DNA from: DASUKM01 sp036278735
GTDB lineage: Bacteria > Acidobacteriota > Vicinamibacteria > Vicinamibacterales > 2-12-FULL-66-21
NCBI GenBank assembly: GCA_036278735.1
Contig: DASUKM010000028.1
Span: 62,001 to 126,000, forward strand
Reading direction: 5' to 3'
Length of the DNA: 64,000 nt
Shown here piece after piece: positions 34,418 through 42,202 of this stretch (its first letter is position 1; each line of letters opens with the position of its first letter). The translations under genes were made by a program, and so were the position numbers. The notes below the pieces were generated by a model. The model saw only the letters and a program-made list of their open reading frames with translations. It was not told where the DNA came from and ran no database searches.

Positions 34418-34675
34418 ATGGGATCGATCCGTGTCGGGTTCTTCGAGGATTTCAAAGGCGCCAACACGCTTCTGATCGACGTCGATGCCCAACGACTGCG
34501 CAGATTGATCGCGCGGCTCGCCGGGCCGAAGCTCGCGCTTCGGCGTAAGCTCGCGCGAGCGAAGGCTGGTGGACCTGACCGGGATCGAACCGGTGACCTC
34601 CTGAATGCCATTCAAAAAACGCCCGAAACCTGCCGCGACCGTCCGACCCAGCCAGCGACCGTCAGAAACGACTAA
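34418..34675 (+). CDS. Short hypothetical ORF running into attL
   Basis: Reads MGSIRVGFFEDFKGANTLLI and a helical segment (AQRLRRLIARLAG), then runs through the antisense of the tRNA fragment at 34567-34614, where the translation (GGPDRDRTGDLLNAIQ) is the familiar artefact of antisense tRNA-Ala. The first 50 residues could be a real small protein; the end was altered by insertion of the island. Low certainty that it is expressed. Confidence 0.3.
   Translation: MGSIRVGFFEDFKGANTLLIDVDAQRLRRLIARLAGPKLALRRKLARAKAGGPDRDRTGDLLNAIQKTPETCRDRPTQPATVRND
34567..34614 (-). repeat. attL: displaced 3' end of tRNA-Ala
   Basis: 48 bp identical to 43588-43635. On the minus strand it reads from the anticodon arm through the T arm to the encoded CCA of tRNA-Ala(GGC), lacking the 5' half. 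It marks the left end of the integrated element. Confidence 0.92.
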
Positions 34676-34684
34676 CTATCTTCT

Positions 34685-34712
34685 TTCACAATAGTTTACG
34701 GTCGTTTATACT
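34685..34712 (+). promoter_or_regulatory. Putative integrase promoter
   Basis: TTCACA (34685-34690), 16-nt spacer, TATACT (34707-34712). The predicted leader contains the paired arm-type repeats at 34745-34765, so integrase binding there could repress its own transcription. Confidence 0.45.
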
Positions 34713-34744
34713 AGTAGCTCGTCCGTTCGCAGAGTTTCAAAACC

Positions 34745-34765
34745 GTGCCCCCTACGTGCCCCCTA
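34745..34765 (+). repeat. Candidate integrase arm-type sites, left end
   Basis: GTGCCCCCTA occurs twice (34745-34754 and 34756-34765) with a period of 11 bp. A matching pair with the same period and orientation lies at 43483-43501 near the other end. Two direct repeats at each side of the att cores is what a tyrosine integrase needs as arm-binding sites. Confidence 0.6.
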
Positions 34766-34782
34766 GCCGTTTTGGAGGTCGA

Positions 34783-36039
34783 ATGCCGCGAGTCCGAATG
34801 ACCGACCGGTGGGTGAAAACAGTTCGTCCCGATCCTGCCCGACAGATCGACTACTGGGATGAGAAGCTGCCGTGTTTTAGCTTGAGAGTGACGCCCGAGG
34901 GAAAAAAGTCGTGGACGGTCTATTACCGATTCCACAAGCGAAAACGTCGCTTCAGCATTGGCAAGGAGTCTTCCGTCTCGCTCGCCGATGCGCGCATCAG
35001 AGCGCGCGCGGTCCTCGCCGATGTCGCCGCCGGGAAAGATCCCGCCGCTGAGAAGCTGTTCGCCCAGCGTTCGAAGACGTTCGCAGAACTCGCAAAGGAG
35101 TTCATCGACAAGCACGCAAAGAAGCGGAAAAGCTGGCGCAACTACGCGTGGATGATGAACAAGCATCTGCTGCCGAAATGGCGTCACGTTAAGGCTGCTG
35201 ACATCTCCAGACCCGACGTTCGCGCTCTCGTCGAAGCCATCGCGGACGGAGGCGCTCCCGTGTTGGCGAACCGCGTCCTCGCACTCGCCAGCAGCGTGTT
35301 CAGTTTCGCCGTCTCCCGCGATTGGCGACCAGACAATCCGTGCGAGGGGATCGCGAGACCGGGAAAGGAACAGCGCCGAGAACGTGTCCTTTCATCGGAC
35401 GAGATCGCCGCTCTGTGGACTGCCGCCGAAACCGGCGCACCCGTATTTCGAACGCTGCTCAAGCTGCGATTCCTGACGGTCGCCCGTGGAGGCGAGCTGC
35501 ACCGTCTGCGCTGGTGCGATCTCGATCTCAAAGGAGGCTGGTGGACGCTTCCTCGCGAGTTTGCGAAGAATGGCATCACTCACCGTGTTCCGTTGACAAA
35601 AACCGCCGTCCAAGTTCTGACGGATTGGCGGGAGCATCAAGACGCTCGACTAGCAGAGATAAACAGGGGACGTGCGAAGAAGAAGTGGGAGCTGCGCGAG
35701 CCTTCCCAGTGGGTGTTCCCCTCACCGCGCGGGGAAGGTCCGTTTCTGTGGGAGCAGCGTGCGACCAAACGGCTGCGAAACGCAACCGGCATCGATTTTC
35801 GTCCTCACGACATCCGAAGAACGGTGGCGACGCTCCTGACGCAGCATGGCCACGCGGATCGCTTTATCTTGAAGCGCATCCTGAACCATGTCGATGACGA
35901 CATCACTGGTGTTTACGACCGCAACAAATACGACGTGCAGAAGCGTCAGGCACTCGATGCTTGGGAGCGCACGCTGAAGTCGATTCTCAATAAGGCAGGC
36001 GACTCCACCAACGTCCTGTCGTTCACCGGCACGAACTAG
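34783..36039 (+). CDS. int: P4-type tyrosine integrase
   Basis: 418 aa, ATG at 34783 with GGAGG 5 nt upstream. N-terminal arm-binding domain of the DUF4102 type (FSLRVTPEGKKSWTVYYRF, SIGKESSVSLADARIRA). Core-binding helices around 98-190. Catalytic residues: Arg235 (TVARGGELHRLRW), His342 and Arg345 (RPHDIRRTVAT), His369 (LNHVDDD) and Tyr378 (ITGVYDRN). It recombines attP with the 3' end of tRNA-Ala. Complete and apparently intact. Confidence 0.95.
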   Translation: MPRVRMTDRWVKTVRPDPARQIDYWDEKLPCFSLRVTPEGKKSWTVYYRFHKRKRRFSIGKESSVSLADARIRARAVLADVAAGKDPAAEKLFAQRSKTFAELAKEFIDKHAKKRKSWRNYAWMMNKHLLPKWRHVKAADISRPDVRALVEAIADGGAPVLANRVLALASSVFSFAVSRDWRPDNPCEGIARPGKEQRRERVLSSDEIAALWTAAETGAPVFRTLLKLRFLTVARGGELHRLRWCDLDLKGGWWTLPREFAKNGITHRVPLTKTAVQVLTDWREHQDARLAEINRGRAKKKWELREPSQWVFPSPRGEGPFLWEQRATKRLRNATGIDFRPHDIRRTVATLLTQHGHADRFILKRILNHVDDDITGVYDRNKYDVQKRQALDAWERTLKSILNKAGDSTNVLSFTGTN

Positions 36040-36096
36040 TCCGATGATCGGGCGTCTTTTCCGGCACTTCAAATCAGCCGACCGGCTTCCCCAACA

Positions 36097-36459
36097 TCAA
36101 AACACCACGCCCGGTCTGGCGGTGCCGTCCAACAAGTAAACAGTCTTGCACTTGTGACATTCCCATCGTCTGCCGTTCCAATCGCCCGCTAAATGCATCG
36201 CTCGCTGATCCGATTCCCAACATCTGGCACAAAAGGGCGTTTTGTCGTCAGCCGCAAAATATAGCGGTGCTTCAAAGCGCAACGTTCCCGCGAAGGTCAG
36301 TTTGCTCTGCAGCGCTTTGACCTGCTCCCGGAGCGAACGATTCTCCTCCTGCATGTCCATGGCTTGGCTCTGAATCGACAGCATTTGCTTGATGAGATCG
36401 ATGTTGTCGGTCTTCTGAACCAGAGTGACGGCGTCTTTCAGCGTATCGATGATGCCCAT
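36097..36459 (-). CDS. Coiled-coil zinc-ribbon protein of mobile elements
   Basis: 120 aa, ATG at 36459. N-terminal helical part (MGIIDTLKDAVTLVQKTDNI) leads into a coiled coil (EENRSLREQVKALQSKL). The C-terminal half carries two CxxC pairs (CARCWESDQRA and CHKC) forming a zinc ribbon. Proteins of this layout are common near integrases and restriction genes in islands; their role is unknown, possibly nucleic-acid binding. A short gap separates it from the next minus-strand gene. Confidence 0.75.
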   Translation of the reverse strand: MGIIDTLKDAVTLVQKTDNIDLIKQMLSIQSQAMDMQEENRSLREQVKALQSKLTFAGTLRFEAPLYFAADDKTPFCARCWESDQRAMHLAGDWNGRRWECHKCKTVYLLDGTARPGVVF

Positions 36460-36484
36460 CGGCGTCTCCGGATCAAGTATCGGA

Positions 36485-36694
36485 TCAGTTTGCCGCGATG
36501 GCCAGACGGATTTCACCGCAGACTGAGCAACGGCCCTCTGCCCGCGTATAGCCGGGACCCGCCCCAAGAGCAGATGTTGCCTGTTGTGCCTGTTGATGGC
36601 GCTCAAGACCCAAAGCCTCTTTGATGCAATGATCACAGAAAGCCGCGGGTCGTCGCTGGGTCAAGAACTGGGCGACGCGTTCAGGGACAGTCAT
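36485..36694 (-). CDS. Small double-CxxC protein
   Basis: 69 aa, ATG at 36694. MTVPERVAQFLTQRRPAAFC starts a helix-turn pattern; CDHC and CSVC pairs flank a region (RHQQAQQATSALGAGPGYTR) resembling a winged-helix. It is probably a small DNA-binding zinc protein. It belongs to a three-gene minus-strand set. Confidence 0.65.
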   Translation of the reverse strand: MTVPERVAQFLTQRRPAAFCDHCIKEALGLERHQQAQQATSALGAGPGYTRAEGRCSVCGEIRLAIAAN

Positions 36695-36725
36695 CAGTTG
36701 TTCTGGAGCTATCGATCCAGCCGAG

Positions 36726-36965
36726 TCAGCTCGAAATCGGCTTCCAGCCGCTGCATTCTGGCGAACAGACATGTCCCTGCGCACGGAGAGCCTCTGCGGC
36801 TCGATTCTTTGCCTCCGCCTCGCTATTCCACGACAGTTGCTCGCCCAAGACATTCTCGACTCTGTAGACCGGTCCGGCTCCCTCGTCGTGTCGGGTCAAA
36901 TACAGCGTTAACCCGCCATTGTGCTTGTGCCACGATTCTTCGATACGTCGTCGCGGCTCCGTCAT
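36726..36965 (-). CDS. Small hypothetical protein
   Basis: 79 aa, ATG at 36965, with a strong GGAGGGG site. Basic N-terminus (TEPRRRIEESWHKHNG), then beta-rich GLTLYLTRHDEGAGPVYRVE and an EAEAKNRAAEALRAQG helix; ends HVCSPECSGW. The shape resembles small double-stranded-RNA- or peptide-binding folds but no family is claimed. It is the first gene of the three-gene set. Confidence 0.6.
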   Translation of the reverse strand: MTEPRRRIEESWHKHNGGLTLYLTRHDEGAGPVYRVENVLGEQLSWNSEAEAKNRAAEALRAQGHVCSPECSGWKPISS

Positions 36966-37378
36966 TTCCCCTCCAGTCCGCTGCCAGCAGTCCGCGATTG
37001 TAATGCATGCGGCGTAGCGCGATCCCGGTGCGTTCCGGCAGCGGAAATCCGGGCAACGGTTGCCGCCACCCCCCGGACAAAAAACCGGTCCAGCAGGACC
37101 GGCCTCTGACCTCGATGGCGGCACGCAACTTTTTCGAAGATTGCTGGATCAAAAACCTGCTGACCGTAAAAAGTGATTCCTGAGCATTTCTGGTGCGAAG
37201 AATCTGTGATTATCGGGTGATCCGATGGCGGACGCCCCCAATCTCGCCGCTGACAGCCACGCTACTACCCCTGAATCCTGAGCCAATGACGGGCGACCAG
37301 CTCAGGGCGGTTGCAAGGCCGGCGGAGTTCTCCGACTGCGTCGGACCCCTCCGCGTAACGTCCGACCCGATTCAGCGT
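36966..37378. other. Gap inside the island
   Basis: 413 bp between the small-protein set and the CGNR-like gene, which both lie on the minus strand. I see no gene and no clear terminator. It probably holds the promoter of the small-protein set. Confidence 0.5.
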
Positions 37379-38245
37379 CTACGTGGAATGCTGCTTTTGG
37401 CGCTTCCTAGCCCGGTAACGCTTCGACGCATCCCGCATTGACGCCAGTCGTCCGCAGTTCGAGCAGTATCGATGCTGACGCGGGGATCTCTTGCGTTCGA
37501 CGGTGAAGAAGTTACCGCAGCCTGCGCACGCGGCGAGGCCCGACGTTCCCGTTACGGCCGATAAGAGCTGCATCGCAAGGGACCCCGGAAGCCCACCGGC
37601 CAAGCCAACGTTCAGCCCGCCTCGTGCGAGTCGGAAACCGTAGGGACGGACGTTGGCGATCATCATCCAGACATCGACGTAGTCCAATAACCAAAGACGC
37701 TCTCTCTCTAGAGCGGACCCATTCACAACGACGCGCCTGATCTTCGGTTGCACGGGAGACTCGCGCAGCAAGCGCCACTCCCGATAGTCGCCGGTGTCGT
37801 CCGCCTGATGTCTGGCAGAGATCCGCAAGATCGCCCTCGCCTCAGCCGCCATCCGACGCCACCACGCAAATGGCTCGAAGAATCGCCCTCCGCGTATCAG
37901 AGGGCTGCAGAGCGCGAAACGCGGATTCTCGCCAGCGATCCGCAACTCCCCTGAGTGGGTCAGCGGCACGCCATGTCTGCAGAATCGCAACACTCCATGC
38001 TGACGGGCGAACTCTGCGATTTGCCGATCAGTTCCATCGACGAGCCGAATGAACCGCAGCAAATCCGGAACCGCAGCACCCCGCGCTGGTTTCGTGCCCC
38101 ATCCTGCCCAAAGAAAGCCGCGATTCAAATGTGACCAAACTGTTTTGGGTCTGTAGCCCGGCACCAAGGGCAATGGCGGATCTACGCGCCCATTCTCGTC
38201 CACAAATCCGGCCAGCTCCAGCGGGTCGACCGGTTTTCGCGTCAT
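37379..38245 (-). CDS. Protein with C-terminal CGNR-like zinc finger
   Basis: 288 aa, ATG at 38245. The C-terminus is cysteine-rich: CAGCGNFFTVERKR, then QHRYCSNCGRLASMRDASKR and a basic tail, the layout of CGNR-type zinc fingers in putative stress-response regulators. The N-terminal 220 residues are alpha/beta with Trp-rich stretches (WAGWGTKPARG, FEPFAWWRRM) and no known domain I can name. It may be a transcriptional regulator of the island; a TAATAT hexamer is 9 nt before the start, divergent from the AlpA-like gene. Confidence 0.65.
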   Translation of the reverse strand: MTRKPVDPLELAGFVDENGRVDPPLPLVPGYRPKTVWSHLNRGFLWAGWGTKPARGAAVPDLLRFIRLVDGTDRQIAEFARQHGVLRFCRHGVPLTHSGELRIAGENPRFALCSPLIRGGRFFEPFAWWRRMAAEARAILRISARHQADDTGDYREWRLLRESPVQPKIRRVVVNGSALERERLWLLDYVDVWMMIANVRPYGFRLARGGLNVGLAGGLPGSLAMQLLSAVTGTSGLAACAGCGNFFTVERKRSPRQHRYCSNCGRLASMRDASKRYRARKRQKQHST

Positions 38246-38391
38246 CTTTGCGTCATATTACGCTCCTCGCGTGCAGGGGGCAACCGGGTGCATCATCCGC
38301 CCACGATGCGTCGTCCGGCCACCGCGAGAGCGCGATTCTGGCGCGGCGCGTGGAAACAAATGTTTGACGGCGCTAATCCGTGGGAGGCAGC

Positions 38392-38682
38392 GTGAAGTTA
38401 CCAAGGACACGGCAACACGAAAGCGGTTCCACTGTTTCCAAACTGCAAACGCTAAACGACAGCGGACCTGCCGAGCGAGACGCTGGCGTTCAGCCGCCGA
38501 TTCGGGTGCTCCGTATCGCTGATGTGAAGCGCCTGACGGGATTGTCCCGCACAACCATATGGAGACTGCAATGCAAAGCTAAGTTTCCAGCGTCAGTTGT
38601 GCTGTTGGGGAGCCTCCGTGGCTGGTATGAATCCGAGGTTGAGGAATGGTGCCGACAGCTTGAACGGTCCCGCCAAGGCTGA
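38392..38682 (+). CDS. AlpA-like regulator / excisionase-like protein
   Basis: 96 aa, GTG at 38392, chosen for the GGGAGG 5 nt upstream. A MerR-like helix-turn-helix covers LRIADVKRLTGLSRTTIWRL, followed by wing-like residues and SEVEEWCRQLERSRQG. This matches AlpA/excisionase-type small regulators of P4-like elements, which activate or direct excision by their integrase. The long polar N-terminal extension is unusual for AlpA (usually about 70 aa). Confidence 0.8.
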   Translation: MKLPRTRQHESGSTVSKLQTLNDSGPAERDAGVQPPIRVLRIADVKRLTGLSRTTIWRLQCKAKFPASVVLLGSLRGWYESEVEEWCRQLERSRQG

Positions 38683-38786
38683 CGCTCCGTCATCTATTTA
38701 TTGCTTTTGTAGCCGGGACGAGGGATTAGCGTCAGGACGACGATGATGCTGTTGATCCTCCGCGCCCATTTCAATGAAACATTCGC

Positions 38787-39017
38787 ATGGCCAAATTGCC
38801 GCGTAATCCTCTGTTAGGAAAACCAATCAATCGTTGGAAGACGCTCAAGACAATCGCCAGAGTATCCATCCGACCCGGCTGGAATAAGATTTCTTGGGAG
38901 ATCGAGATTGAAACGAACGCCGGCAAAATCGCGCGTTTCGTCGCGAAGGCGGAACCCGGTTTCACCGCTGAGGCCGTCCGACGCCGCCTCGAACGACCTT
39001 CAGCGTATCCGCTTTGA
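38787..39017 (+). CDS. Small basic hypothetical protein
   Basis: 76 aa, ATG at 38787. Basic N-terminus (MAKLPRNPLLGKPINRWKTL), a beta strand region (ISWEIEIETNAGKIARFVAK) and a helical end. No good ribosome-binding site. No family recognised. It is the last plus-strand gene before the minus-strand defence operon. Confidence 0.45.
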   Translation: MAKLPRNPLLGKPINRWKTLKTIARVSIRPGWNKISWEIEIETNAGKIARFVAKAEPGFTAEAVRRRLERPSAYPL

Positions 39018-39053
39018 ATCGGCGGTCACGTCCAACTGTCGGACGCGAAGTCG

Positions 39054-39713
39054 TCATCGGTGCAGATTTGCTGGGTCGGTAACGTGCTCTTCAAGCGCAG
39101 CAAGCACGTAGTTGCAATACCGCTCCATGTCATCGGTGCGCTTGGCAAGATCCGGGATGCTGAACCGTTTGCCGATCTCGTCGGCGGAGACGAGCCCATG
39201 AGCGACACCGTTCCTGAGTTCTACCAACTCCTTTATCGCTAGAGGAAGCCTCGGATCATTCACAGCGGGCTGAGCGACCCGAAGGACCGCGAAGACAGTC
39301 TCGACCTGTTCAACGCGCATCTTATTCTCATCTCCGGGGAACGTGTTCCCCAGTATCAACGGGTCCGCGCTTATCGCCTTCCTGACGATCTCGGCACGTC
39401 GAAGCCATCTCTCGCTCTTTTTAGGAGTGTCGGCAAGACCTTCAAATGCAGGGTGCAGCGCGAGACTGATTAACTCTGGATGAACCCTGTCGCAGGTCAG
39501 GAGATGACTGCGGATGGTGCTTAGAGCCGCCTGAAAAGCGGCGTTAACGCAGTATTCGTAGACCGCATAAAGCTGAACGAAGATCAGCCCCTTCGCGTTT
39601 AAGGCGACCTCTTTGGGGTGCCCGGCGCTCGCAATACTGGCGTCGATCTCATTAAGTGCGAGGCGAATGTGATGGATTCGCTTCGCCACTTCCACTCCCG
39701 CCTGAGCAAACAC
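39054..39713 (-). CDS. HEPN-domain protein (MAE_28990/MAE_18760-like)
   Basis: 219 aa, ATG at 39713, 3 bp after the DUF262 stop. All-helical, with YAVYEYCVNAAF (a conserved polar pair) and the diagnostic Rx4H motif RNGVAH at residues 167-172 in ELVELRNGVAHGLV. HEPN proteins with this motif are usually metal-independent RNases. MAE_28990-type HEPN proteins are often found beside DUF262 genes. Probably the effector of the module, kept silent by its operon partners; inference from family and position. Confidence 0.8.
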   Translation of the reverse strand: MFAQAGVEVAKRIHHIRLALNEIDASIASAGHPKEVALNAKGLIFVQLYAVYEYCVNAAFQAALSTIRSHLLTCDRVHPELISLALHPAFEGLADTPKKSERWLRRAEIVRKAISADPLILGNTFPGDENKMRVEQVETVFAVLRVAQPAVNDPRLPLAIKELVELRNGVAHGLVSADEIGKRFSIPDLAKRTDDMERYCNYVLAALEEHVTDPANLHR

Positions 39714-39716
39714 GGC

Positions 39717-40766
39717 CTATGGAGTCCCACCGAAGTGGATGAGGCTATGTTCGATGCGAAGCTTTACTTGACGGCGGTTGTTTGTTCCCTCGGTCGTCGC
39801 TCGGACGAAAGCCGCATCAGTTAACCACGCATCAGATCGGGGGACCCTAATCTGCCCGTTTTGCTGAACCGCCAAAGCAGCGCCAACGGCGACCGCCTCG
39901 AACAAGTTGATCGGAGTTGCATTGCGCCCCCGGCGAATGCCATGAGGAAACGCCTTTGCAAGCTGCTTAAACGTCTTTGTGAAAATCTGGCGTCCGTGAG
40001 CGTAATCGAAGTCCTTGCCCGCCGCCTTCATGTAGTCGTTCAAGAAACTCACTACGCTATGCTCGAACTGCTTGTAGCCGTTCAGGAAAGCAAAAAACCG
40101 CAAGACCATCTCCTGCGGAGTTCCGTCTTTTTGGCGGTCCGGTGGAATCAGGACGACCTGACTAAAGAGTTTGTTCTCTGAGAGTGTGTCGAGAAAATCG
40201 TTGAATTCACCTCGGTAGACGCAGGCTCGAATTTCCTGAGCAGTGAGAGCGATTCCGCCTTTGTTTAATCGCTCGAAGACATCGAAGCGCACCCCTGCAT
40301 CGCTCTTGTCCGTGATGGTGATCACCTTAATCCCCTTCAAGACGAACTGCATCCGCGTAGCTTGGGGAAGATCCTCAAACGTTAGGCCGTTAAACTCGCT
40401 CAGCTTGTCGAGCCCCTCCAGCCGAAGGGAATCGCTAAACCCCATTTGCCGTCTTACTTCGTCAGATCCTGCGAAATGTGCGAGGGTGTTCAACCGCTGG
40501 AGTCCATCGACCAATTCCCAAGTGCCGTCCGCATTGGCAGCCATAAAAAGACTCGGAACGGGAATTCCCAACAACACCGATTCGATGTATTGAGACTGTC
40601 GGTCTGCCTTCCAGCGAAAGTGGCGCTGATATACCGGAGCCACGTCGATGTTGCGTTCCGCCACCATCTCCATCAGTTGTTTGACGGTGATGTCAAACGT
40701 GTCGTAATCGACCTTGCGGCGCTGCTCGTTCAGTTGTTCAATTAGTGCGCTACCACCCTCAGCCAT
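39717..40766 (-). CDS. DUF262 domain protein (ParB-like NTPase fold)
   Basis: 349 aa, ATG at 40766. Hallmarks of DUF262/GmrS-type domains: PVYQRHFRW (44-52), SVLLGIPVPSLFM and DGLQR (87-91). DUF262 has a ParB/Srx-like fold that in several defence systems (GmrSD, BrxU, SspE) binds or hydrolyses NTP and senses DNA modifications. The C-terminal half (EHSVVSFLNDYMKAAGKD) lacks the HNH motif of DUF1524, so a separate effector is expected, most likely the adjacent HEPN protein. Confidence 0.87.
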   Translation of the reverse strand: MAEGGSALIEQLNEQRRKVDYDTFDITVKQLMEMVAERNIDVAPVYQRHFRWKADRQSQYIESVLLGIPVPSLFMAANADGTWELVDGLQRLNTLAHFAGSDEVRRQMGFSDSLRLEGLDKLSEFNGLTFEDLPQATRMQFVLKGIKVITITDKSDAGVRFDVFERLNKGGIALTAQEIRACVYRGEFNDFLDTLSENKLFSQVVLIPPDRQKDGTPQEMVLRFFAFLNGYKQFEHSVVSFLNDYMKAAGKDFDYAHGRQIFTKTFKQLAKAFPHGIRRGRNATPINLFEAVAVGAALAVQQNGQIRVPRSDAWLTDAAFVRATTEGTNNRRQVKLRIEHSLIHFGGTP

Positions 40767-40787
40767 TCGCCTCCTTTGCCGCCCTGT

Positions 40788-41414
40788 CTACAGTGAATCA
40801 ACGTCACGGGTAAATCGGATGGCCGGTTCGCGTTGTTTCAACTTCTTCAGCAGCGATTTGAAGAAGTCTGCTCCCTCTGCTCCGGCCGTCGTCGGATCTA
40901 CCAACCGGGCTCCGGCAGGCTTGGCGGAATCGATGTGGATAAACCAGCTCGCTTCCAAGAGGCCCTGATTCCACAGCGGAGCACCGCGGACGGCGATGCG
41001 TTTCACCGCTGCCTCAAAAAATGCTGACCAGCGGTCACCGTCCTTACGGACGCTATCCGCCGCGGCGTCAAAAACGAGGATGTAGCCAATTACGAGCTCG
41101 GGGGAAACCTGCTGAACGTTGGCGGCCTCGCCCATGAGATCGTCCAAACGATTTGGAATTGATCCGCCAGCGTTCTTCCAAATCGACTTCAGTGACACCA
41201 AGAGGCGGAACTTGCCAGCATACTCATACGCCACGTCCCACGCTTTGGATCGGCCAAGTCCGTTCACAACTAACTCGCCGCCGCTTCCGCCACGCACATC
41301 AGGCAGTCCATACTGAGCCAACTGCTCAACCGCGAAATTCGCCAGCGGGGCCAATCGACCTGAATCGGTGGCCTTTCTTGTCGCGACGGCGTCGATCACA
41401 TCCGAGAGCTGCAT
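40788..41414 (-). CDS. Putative nuclease-fold protein, degenerate relative of the endonuclease
   Basis: 208 aa, ATG at 41414, 4 bp after the endonuclease gene. The segment KAWDVAYEYAGKFRLLVSLK followed by S and, after 11 more residues, NRLDDLMGEAANV parallels the active-site region of the neighbouring endonuclease: W-D then 15 residues then K-S in both, and then N-R-x-(D/E)-(D/E)-x-x-G-x-A in both. The acidic residue two positions before the Lys is Ser74 here instead of Glu, so it may be inactive. Role unknown; perhaps a targeting, inhibitor or sensor subunit. Confidence 0.7.
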   Translation of the reverse strand: MQLSDVIDAVATRKATDSGRLAPLANFAVEQLAQYGLPDVRGGSGGELVVNGLGRSKAWDVAYEYAGKFRLLVSLKSIWKNAGGSIPNRLDDLMGEAANVQQVSPELVIGYILVFDAAADSVRKDGDRWSAFFEAAVKRIAVRGAPLWNQGLLEASWFIHIDSAKPAGARLVDPTTAGAEGADFFKSLLKKLKQREPAIRFTRDVDSL

Positions 41415-41418
41415 GCCG

Positions 41419-42201
41419 TTACTCGCGTCGGGTTTTCGCAAAAGCCATCGCATGGCCCATCAGTGATGCGGCAAACGCTCTGAACCCAACTTCAGTATTT
41501 GGCTCTCGGAAGCCCCCTTTAATTCCGCGCTTCGCATCAGACAAGACGAGGCAGGCACCGTTGTAGAGCCGCTCGCGCACGAGACGCTGGCACAGGAGCT
41601 CGTAGCGTTTCGCGTAGGAGGCATTCAGGAACTCCGAGAACACCTTGAAATGTGGCTGCCGCACACTGACCGGCGTCGTTGACGCGGTGGCCTCTTCAAG
41701 GAGCATGAAGTAACCGAGCCAAGGTCTCGCTGACGGCGCGAACGCACCCTCCCGGTAGGCAGTCCACAAATCGACCGCGTTTCCGAGCGACTCTTCGGCG
41801 CGATTGTTGACGTTGTTACCGAACGAAGGTCCAACTTGACTCTTGAATTCCACCGTTGCGATCAACTGGTCATCAACGACGGCGACCAAGTCCCAATCTT
41901 TGGTCGCACGAAAGAAACCGGGAACTTCCGTTCCGCGCCTCACTTCGGCTTGGCTCTTAAGATCCTTCTGTTGGATAGGCTCCGCGTCGAGTCCACGCGT
42001 TCTGCCTTTGTGGAAGACCATCGCATCCGGAATCCCGCTCTCGATCAAGAGTTCCTTGATGAGATGGGCAAACCCGTCGCAGTGCCGACCGCCAGTGACC
42101 TTTCCTCGTCCACTGGAGTCACTCTGCTTGCCGCCTTGGGCATCTCGAACGTTCCAAAAATACGCGACAGCTTTTCCCAGACGTGCGTCAAGGTCAGGCA
42201 T
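41419..42201 (-). CDS. PaeR7I/XhoI-family type II restriction endonuclease
   Basis: 260 aa, ATG at 42201, 1 nt after the methyltransferase stop. The family signature is nearly complete: FFRATKDWDLVAVVDDQLIA, EFKSQVGPSFGNN and NNRAEESLGNAVDLW. Catalytic residues are probably Asp104, Glu118 and Lys120 of a PD-(D/E)XK site. Enzymes of this family cut CTCGAG. I find no CTCGAG in the island, while it is common in flanking DNA. Apparently intact and active. Confidence 0.93.
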   Translation of the reverse strand: MPDLDARLGKAVAYFWNVRDAQGGKQSDSSGRGKVTGGRHCDGFAHLIKELLIESGIPDAMVFHKGRTRGLDAEPIQQKDLKSQAEVRRGTEVPGFFRATKDWDLVAVVDDQLIATVEFKSQVGPSFGNNVNNRAEESLGNAVDLWTAYREGAFAPSARPWLGYFMLLEEATASTTPVSVRQPHFKVFSEFLNASYAKRYELLCQRLVRERLYNGACLVLSDAKRGIKGGFREPNTEVGFRAFAASLMGHAMAFAKTRRE

Positions 42202-42202
42202 G

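Noticed and set aside
34567..34614. Second tRNA-Ala gene
   Set aside because: Only the 3' part from the anticodon arm is present; no 5' half or D arm, so it is the att remnant.
36966..37378. Gene on the plus strand inside the island gap (37193-37441)
   Set aside because: No ribosome-binding site, no domain, and it overlaps the end of the CGNR-like gene.
39717..40766. Complete GmrSD-type enzyme
   Set aside because: No DUF1524 HNH motif in this protein or its neighbours; only the DUF262 half is supported.
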